A DNA stretch of 7,995 nucleotides from Candidatus Bathyarchaeota archaeon. GTDB lineage: Archaea > Thermoproteota > Bathyarchaeia > Bathyarchaeales > Bathyarchaeaceae. The stretch covers positions 33,451 to 41,445 of the forward strand of contig CP070749.1 of the NCBI GenBank assembly GCA_020348365.1, read 5' to 3'. The translations under genes and the position numbers were made by a program. Positions 5,100 to 7,995 of the stretch are shown one piece after another (the first letter of the stretch is position 1; each line of letters starts with the position of its first letter). The notes under the pieces are model-generated. The model saw only the letters and a program-made list of their open reading frames with translations, was not told the origin of the DNA and did no database searches.

Positions 5100-6761
5100 T
5101 TACCCATAGGGACCCATTCCTGGCATCCCACCTGGTGGCATCCCTGGTGCTCCTGGCGGTGTTGGCGGAGCCTTCATCTTTCCAGAAGCGATGATGTCGT
5201 CAATCTTCAGAATCATCGAAGCTGCTTCTGTGGCTGACTTGATTATCTGCTTTTTGACTGCGAGTGGCTCGAAGACCCCTATTTCTTTCATGTCTCGAAC
5301 CTTGCCATCGTGCACTTCAACGCCAGCCCATACTTCGCCTTTCTCGTGTCGGGCTCGGAGTTCGGATATGATGTCGATTGGGTCGAGTCCAGCGTTCTCG
5401 GCCAGTGTGATTGGCACGGACTCGAGTGCTTCCGAGAACTGAGCCACGGCGAGTTGCTCTCTTCCTGGAAGGGCTTCGTACTCTCTCAGTATCTTTGCAA
5501 TCTCCATCTCTGGTGCGCCGCCGCCGGCCATTATTTTTGGTTCCTCAACCACGTCCTTTACAACGCATAGGGCGTCGTGGATTGAGCGTTCAGCCTCGTC
5601 AACTATCCTTTCGGTTCCGCCACGTATGAGAATCGTGACTGAGCGCGCATCTTTGCAGCCCTCGATGAAGGTCATCTTGTCGTCGGCGATCTTTCTCTCT
5701 TCTACCAGCTTGGCGTAGCCCAGGTCACCTTTCGCTAGGTCATCTAGGTTTGTGACCACTTTTCCTCCGGTAGCCTTAGCCAGCTTCTCCATGTCGGACT
5801 TCTTAGCTCTACGCACAACCAGGATATTCTTTCTCGCCAAGAAGTGCTGGGCCAGGTCGTCTATGCCCTTCTGACAGATAATAACGTTAGCTTTCTTCTT
5901 GATCAGTTTCTCAACCATCTCTCTCAGCATGCTCTCTTCCTGTTTTAGGAAGGCATCCATCTGTTCTGGGCTCTCGATGTTTATCTTTGCGTCGAACTCT
6001 GTCTTCTCGATTTCGAGTGCGGTGTTCAATAGCACGATCTTTGCTTCTTCTACCCGTTTGGGCATGCCTGGGTGAACTACCTCTTTGTCCAGGACGATGC
6101 CGTTGATGAGTTTGGTGTCCGTCAGTGCTTCGCCCGCTTTCTTCTCAACCTTGATATCGTCGATGTCGACCTTGTATCCCTTTGTGGTCTTTTCAGCGAC
6201 TTGGAGCACGGCTGAAGCCGCGATTTCCGCCAAGTATTCTCTGTTCTCAGCCACAAGCTTGCTAGCCATGGATGTCATGGCAACTTTCTTCAGGGTCTTC
6301 TTATCCTGTGGTTTCACTGGGATGGCCAATTTCTCTAGTGCTTTAAGCGCCTTGTCTGCTGCTCTTCGGTAGCCGTCGATTATGACGGTTGGATGGACGT
6401 TCTTGCTGATTAGGTCTTCAGCTTTGCCCAATAGTTCGCCAGAGATGATCACCGCGGTTGTGGTTCCGTCGCCCACCTCGTCGTCTTGGGTCTTGGCGAC
6501 CTCGACCATCATCTTAGCGGCTGGGTGTTGGATGTCCATTTCGTCCAGTACGGTGCGTCCGTCGCTGGTAATCGTGACGTCTCCGAAGCTGTCTACGAGC
6601 ATTTTGTCCATTCCCTTTGGTCCAAGGGCGCTCTTCACGGCCTCCGCCACTATCTTGGCGGCCATTATGTTGGCGTGCTGAGCGTCCCTTCCCCTTGATC
6701 GGGATGCGCCTTCTCTCAATATTAGGACAGGTGTTCCAGCTAGTTCTGTTGACAATGTCAA
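5100..6761 (-). CDS. Thermosome subunit (group II chaperonin)
   Basis: ATP-driven cytosolic protein-folding chamber; subunits form two stacked rings. From the TTG at 6761 the protein has 553 residues, typical of archaeal thermosomes. Visible: [21 protein letters not shown] at the start, [11 protein letters not shown] (from 47), GDGTTTA (97-103, catalytic Asp98), the substrate-binding apical domain in the middle third, [10 protein letters not shown] (from 413), and a Gly/Met/Pro-rich flexible tail ending GMGPYG. I prefer the TTG start because AAGGAGG (6773-6767) lies 5 bases before it and the family motif follows at once. The ATG at 6800 would add 13 residues but lies upstream of the transcription start implied by the TATA box, and no Shine-Dalgarno precedes it. 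rpoK follows 41 bases downstream. I cannot say which paralogue (alpha, beta or gamma) this is. Confidence 0.96.
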   Translation of the reverse strand: MTLSTELAGTPVLILREGASRSRGRDAQHANIMAAKIVAEAVKSALGPKGMDKMLVDSFGDVTITSDGRTVLDEMDIQHPAAKMMVEVAKTQDDEVGDGTTTAVIISGELLGKAEDLISKNVHPTVIIDGYRRAADKALKALEKLAIPVKPQDKKTLKKVAMTSMASKLVAENREYLAEIAASAVLQVAEKTTKGYKVDIDDIKVEKKAGEALTDTKLINGIVLDKEVVHPGMPKRVEEAKIVLLNTALEIEKTEFDAKINIESPEQMDAFLKQEESMLREMVEKLIKKKANVIICQKGIDDLAQHFLARKNILVVRRAKKSDMEKLAKATGGKVVTNLDDLAKGDLGYAKLVEERKIADDKMTFIEGCKDARSVTILIRGGTERIVDEAERSIHDALCVVKDVVEEPKIMAGGGAPEMEIAKILREYEALPGREQLAVAQFSEALESVPITLAENAGLDPIDIISELRARHEKGEVWAGVEVHDGKVRDMKEIGVFEPLAVKKQIIKSATEAASMILKIDDIIASGKMKAPPTPPGAPGMPPGGMPGMGPYG

Positions 6762-6766
6762 ATTAT

Positions 6767-6773
6767 CCTCCTT
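6767..6773 (-). promoter_or_regulatory. Shine-Dalgarno of the thermosome gene
   Basis: AAGGAGG on the minus strand is complementary to the archaeal 16S rRNA 3' end and lies 5 bases before TTG at 6761. A second in-frame TTG at 6755 would have an 11-base spacing and is less likely. This site decides the start of the thermosome gene. Confidence 0.75.
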
Positions 6774-6803
6774 ATTTTGCGAAACACTAGAAAAAGACAT
6801 TGA

Positions 6804-6817
6804 GATATAAGCTTTTC
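6804..6817 (-). promoter_or_regulatory. BRE and TATA box of the thermosome gene
   Basis: On the minus strand GAAAAG (BRE-like) is followed by CTTATATC (TATA-like). Transcription would start near 6780-6783, leaving a leader of about 20 nt that carries the Shine-Dalgarno. Thermosome genes are heat-induced in many archaea; I see no clear heat-shock operator here. Confidence 0.6.
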
Positions 6818-6908
6818 TGGATTACGGCCTATCGGATTGTTGAAGGTTATCAGAATTTCATGCTGGTTAGATATAGTTAGGTGTGAGTCGCGGGCAGGCT
6901 AAGAAGGG

Positions 6909-7562
6909 TCATTTGAACCTCTTCTTCAAGTTTAACATCACTCTTTTGAGCCTCAGCTCCCATGGTATTGCTCTGCCGAAAGGGGTGGCTGCCCCCTTCT
7001 TGATTGCATACGCAACTTCGTCAGCCTCTGGATCTGCGTCGATGAGGGTGTATGCAGAGCCTATTTCAGGACCGTAGTGAGCATCACTTCCAGCGACCTG
7101 TGGAAGATTCAGCCGAATAGCGAGTTTTCGGCTGAGATGGGTTGAAACGGAGAAAGGAAAGGTTGATGCGTTGATGACTTCGATAGCGTCGAAATCTGGG
7201 TGCACACCGGCTGATCTTATGGTTTTGAGAAGAGCAAAAGGATGAGCCATCACAGCTACCCCGTCGACCTCGTTGATCTTCTGAATGGTCCTAGACAGCG
7301 TTAAGCCTGAAGGGATGGGCTTCGTTACATTAAGAGCGAGGACGTGGCCCTCCAAGGCGGTTACCTCTATTCCCGGCAGAAGGATTAGACCCTTCTTCAC
7401 TCGGAGTTTCAGTGCGCCTTCAACCGTGTCATGGTCTGTGATGGCCACACCGTCCAAACCTCGCCTCTCGGCGTAGGCAACCACTTCTCTCAGGGTAGTC
7501 ACGCCATCGGAGGAGTAGCAAGTGTGGACATGGAGATCAATCTTCAGAGCCAAGCTTTTCAC
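6909..7562 (-). CDS. PHP-domain metal-dependent phosphoesterase
   Basis: A 217-residue stand-alone PHP protein, probably a cytoplasmic phosphoesterase acting on a small phosphorylated substrate (family inference; substrate unknown). Metal-binding motifs are complete: HVH (His11, His13), TDHD (Asp43, His44), GIEVT (Glu66), GHVLAL (His73), MAHP (His107), and SDAH (Asp160, His162). YSSDG (16-20) and EVIN (Glu128) are also as in this family. No polymerase or histidinol-phosphatase extension is present; the protein ends in a basic helix (RLKRVMLNLKKRFK). The start is GTG at 7562, with TTG at 7553 as an alternative; neither has a strong Shine-Dalgarno. It begins 53 bases behind the methionyl-tRNA synthetase stop on the same strand and may share its transcript. 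Confidence 0.88.
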   Translation of the reverse strand: MKSLALKIDLHVHTCYSSDGVTTLREVVAYAERRGLDGVAITDHDTVEGALKLRVKKGLILLPGIEVTALEGHVLALNVTKPIPSGLTLSRTIQKINEVDGVAVMAHPFALLKTIRSAGVHPDFDAIEVINASTFPFSVSTHLSRKLAIRLNLPQVAGSDAHYGPEIGSAYTLIDADPEADEVAYAIKKGAATPFGRAIPWELRLKRVMLNLKKRFK

Positions 7563-7615
7563 TCAGAATGTTGCTTTTTCGATGTGGACCTTTTCTAGGT
7601 GAAGCCGAGCCTTAG

Positions 7616-7995
7616 TTAGGTGGTTAGCCTCCGCAGTCTTTCTCTCTCTTCCTCAATCTTTTCATTCTCTACTTTTTCGAATAGTATTGTTGGTTCAGTG
7701 ATCTTGTGCCCGCCTTCAATGGCTAATTCTGAGGCTGAGTCCCAGCGTTGCTCATGAACGGAGCCTTGTAAGTTTAGTTGTTTCCACAGAATCTCTGTTG
7801 AGGCGGGCAAGTATGGTTCAAGTAGGATGGCTAGGCTTCTCACTGCATTGATGCATAGATACAGGCAGTTCTTTGCTTGGGTTTTGTTGGCCCATGGCTC
7901 CTTGCCTTGGAAGTATTGATTGCAGAACTTTGAGAAGTCCATAATCCTCTTCAGTCCCTTATTCAGTTCTATCTTCTTCAATTCCTCTCCAACAT
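7616..7995 (-). CDS. metG: Methionyl-tRNA synthetase, C-terminal part (gene continues past the window)
   Basis: Charges tRNA-Met, including the initiator encoded in this window, with methionine. Only the last ~126 residues are visible; the frame is open to base 7995, and the catalytic Rossmann domain with its HIGH-like and KMSKS-like motifs lies outside. The visible part is the helical anticodon-binding domain: a helix IELNKGLKRIMDFSKFCNQYFQGKEPWANK, a second CLYLCINAVRSLAILLEPYLPASTEILWKQLNL, and GHKITEPTILFEKVENEKIEEERERLRRL at the end. The YFQGKEPW and LEPYLPAS patterns are typical of MetRS. There is no appended EMAPII-like tRNA-binding domain, which in many archaea is encoded separately. 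The PHP-protein gene follows 53 bases downstream. Confidence 0.93.
   Translation of the reverse strand, partial: VGEELKKIELNKGLKRIMDFSKFCNQYFQGKEPWANKTQAKNCLYLCINAVRSLAILLEPYLPASTEILWKQLNLQGSVHEQRWDSASELAIEGGHKITEPTILFEKVENEKIEEERERLRRLTT

Noticed and set aside
5191..6698. Several plus-strand open frames of 70-99 codons opposite the thermosome gene
   Set aside because: They are antisense to a clear chaperonin gene, Ser-rich as expected for such shadows, and lack ribosome sites and family motifs.
1..7995. Defence system, mobile element, CRISPR or toxin-antitoxin module
   Set aside because: No direct-repeat array, transposase, integrase or nuclease motif was seen. The RHH protein lacks a toxin partner: its neighbours are a CBS protein and a membrane protein.

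Overview
The window is archaeal. It encodes a group II chaperonin (thermosome), the RNA polymerase subunit RpoK, a PAC2-family protein, an archaeal-type phosphoglycerate kinase, and a tRNA gene with two introns that each fold into a bulge-helix-bulge. This mix, with mostly Shine-Dalgarno-led genes and TATA-box promoters, suggests a Thermoproteota-like archaeon, possibly of the Bathyarchaeia or a related lineage. That placement is inferred from protein resemblance, not from a tree. I see no phage, transposon, CRISPR or plasmid genes, and no gene-free stretch over 300 bases.

Left part, plus strand (1-2099): the 3' part of a bacterial-type (class I) glyceraldehyde-3-phosphate dehydrogenase gene, then an archaeal-type phosphoglycerate kinase gene. 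The two catalyse consecutive steps of glycolysis/gluconeogenesis and look co-transcribed. They converge on the next block across about 115 bases that hold a short hairpin.

Middle, minus strand (2216-4495): read in transcription order, a PAC2-family protein is followed by a two-helix membrane protein, apparently an operon. Next come a ribbon-helix-helix protein with an unassigned C-terminal domain, under its own TATA box, and a two-CBS-domain protein. The 2708-2881 gap holds only a weak promoter-like stretch.

Centre, plus strand (4553-4735): an initiator tRNA-Met(CAU) gene with its own TATA box and a T-run terminator. It has a canonical 16-nt intron at 37/38 and a 17-nt intron inside the acceptor stem between positions 4 and 5. 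The acceptor-stem intron's bulge-helix-bulge uses the 5' leader as one strand, so splicing would have to precede 5' end maturation. This is the most unusual object in the window.

Right part, minus strand (4825-7995): in transcription order, the C-terminal end of methionyl-tRNA synthetase, a PHP-domain phosphoesterase, a thermosome subunit gene with its own promoter and a TTG start, and rpoK 41 bases behind it. The rpoK Shine-Dalgarno lies in a perfect hairpin with the TTG start codon in the loop. Most of the genes are informational or housekeeping. The items worth follow-up are the tRNA introns, the rpoK leader hairpin, the mosaic GAPDH/PGK pair and the unassigned RHH-fused domain.
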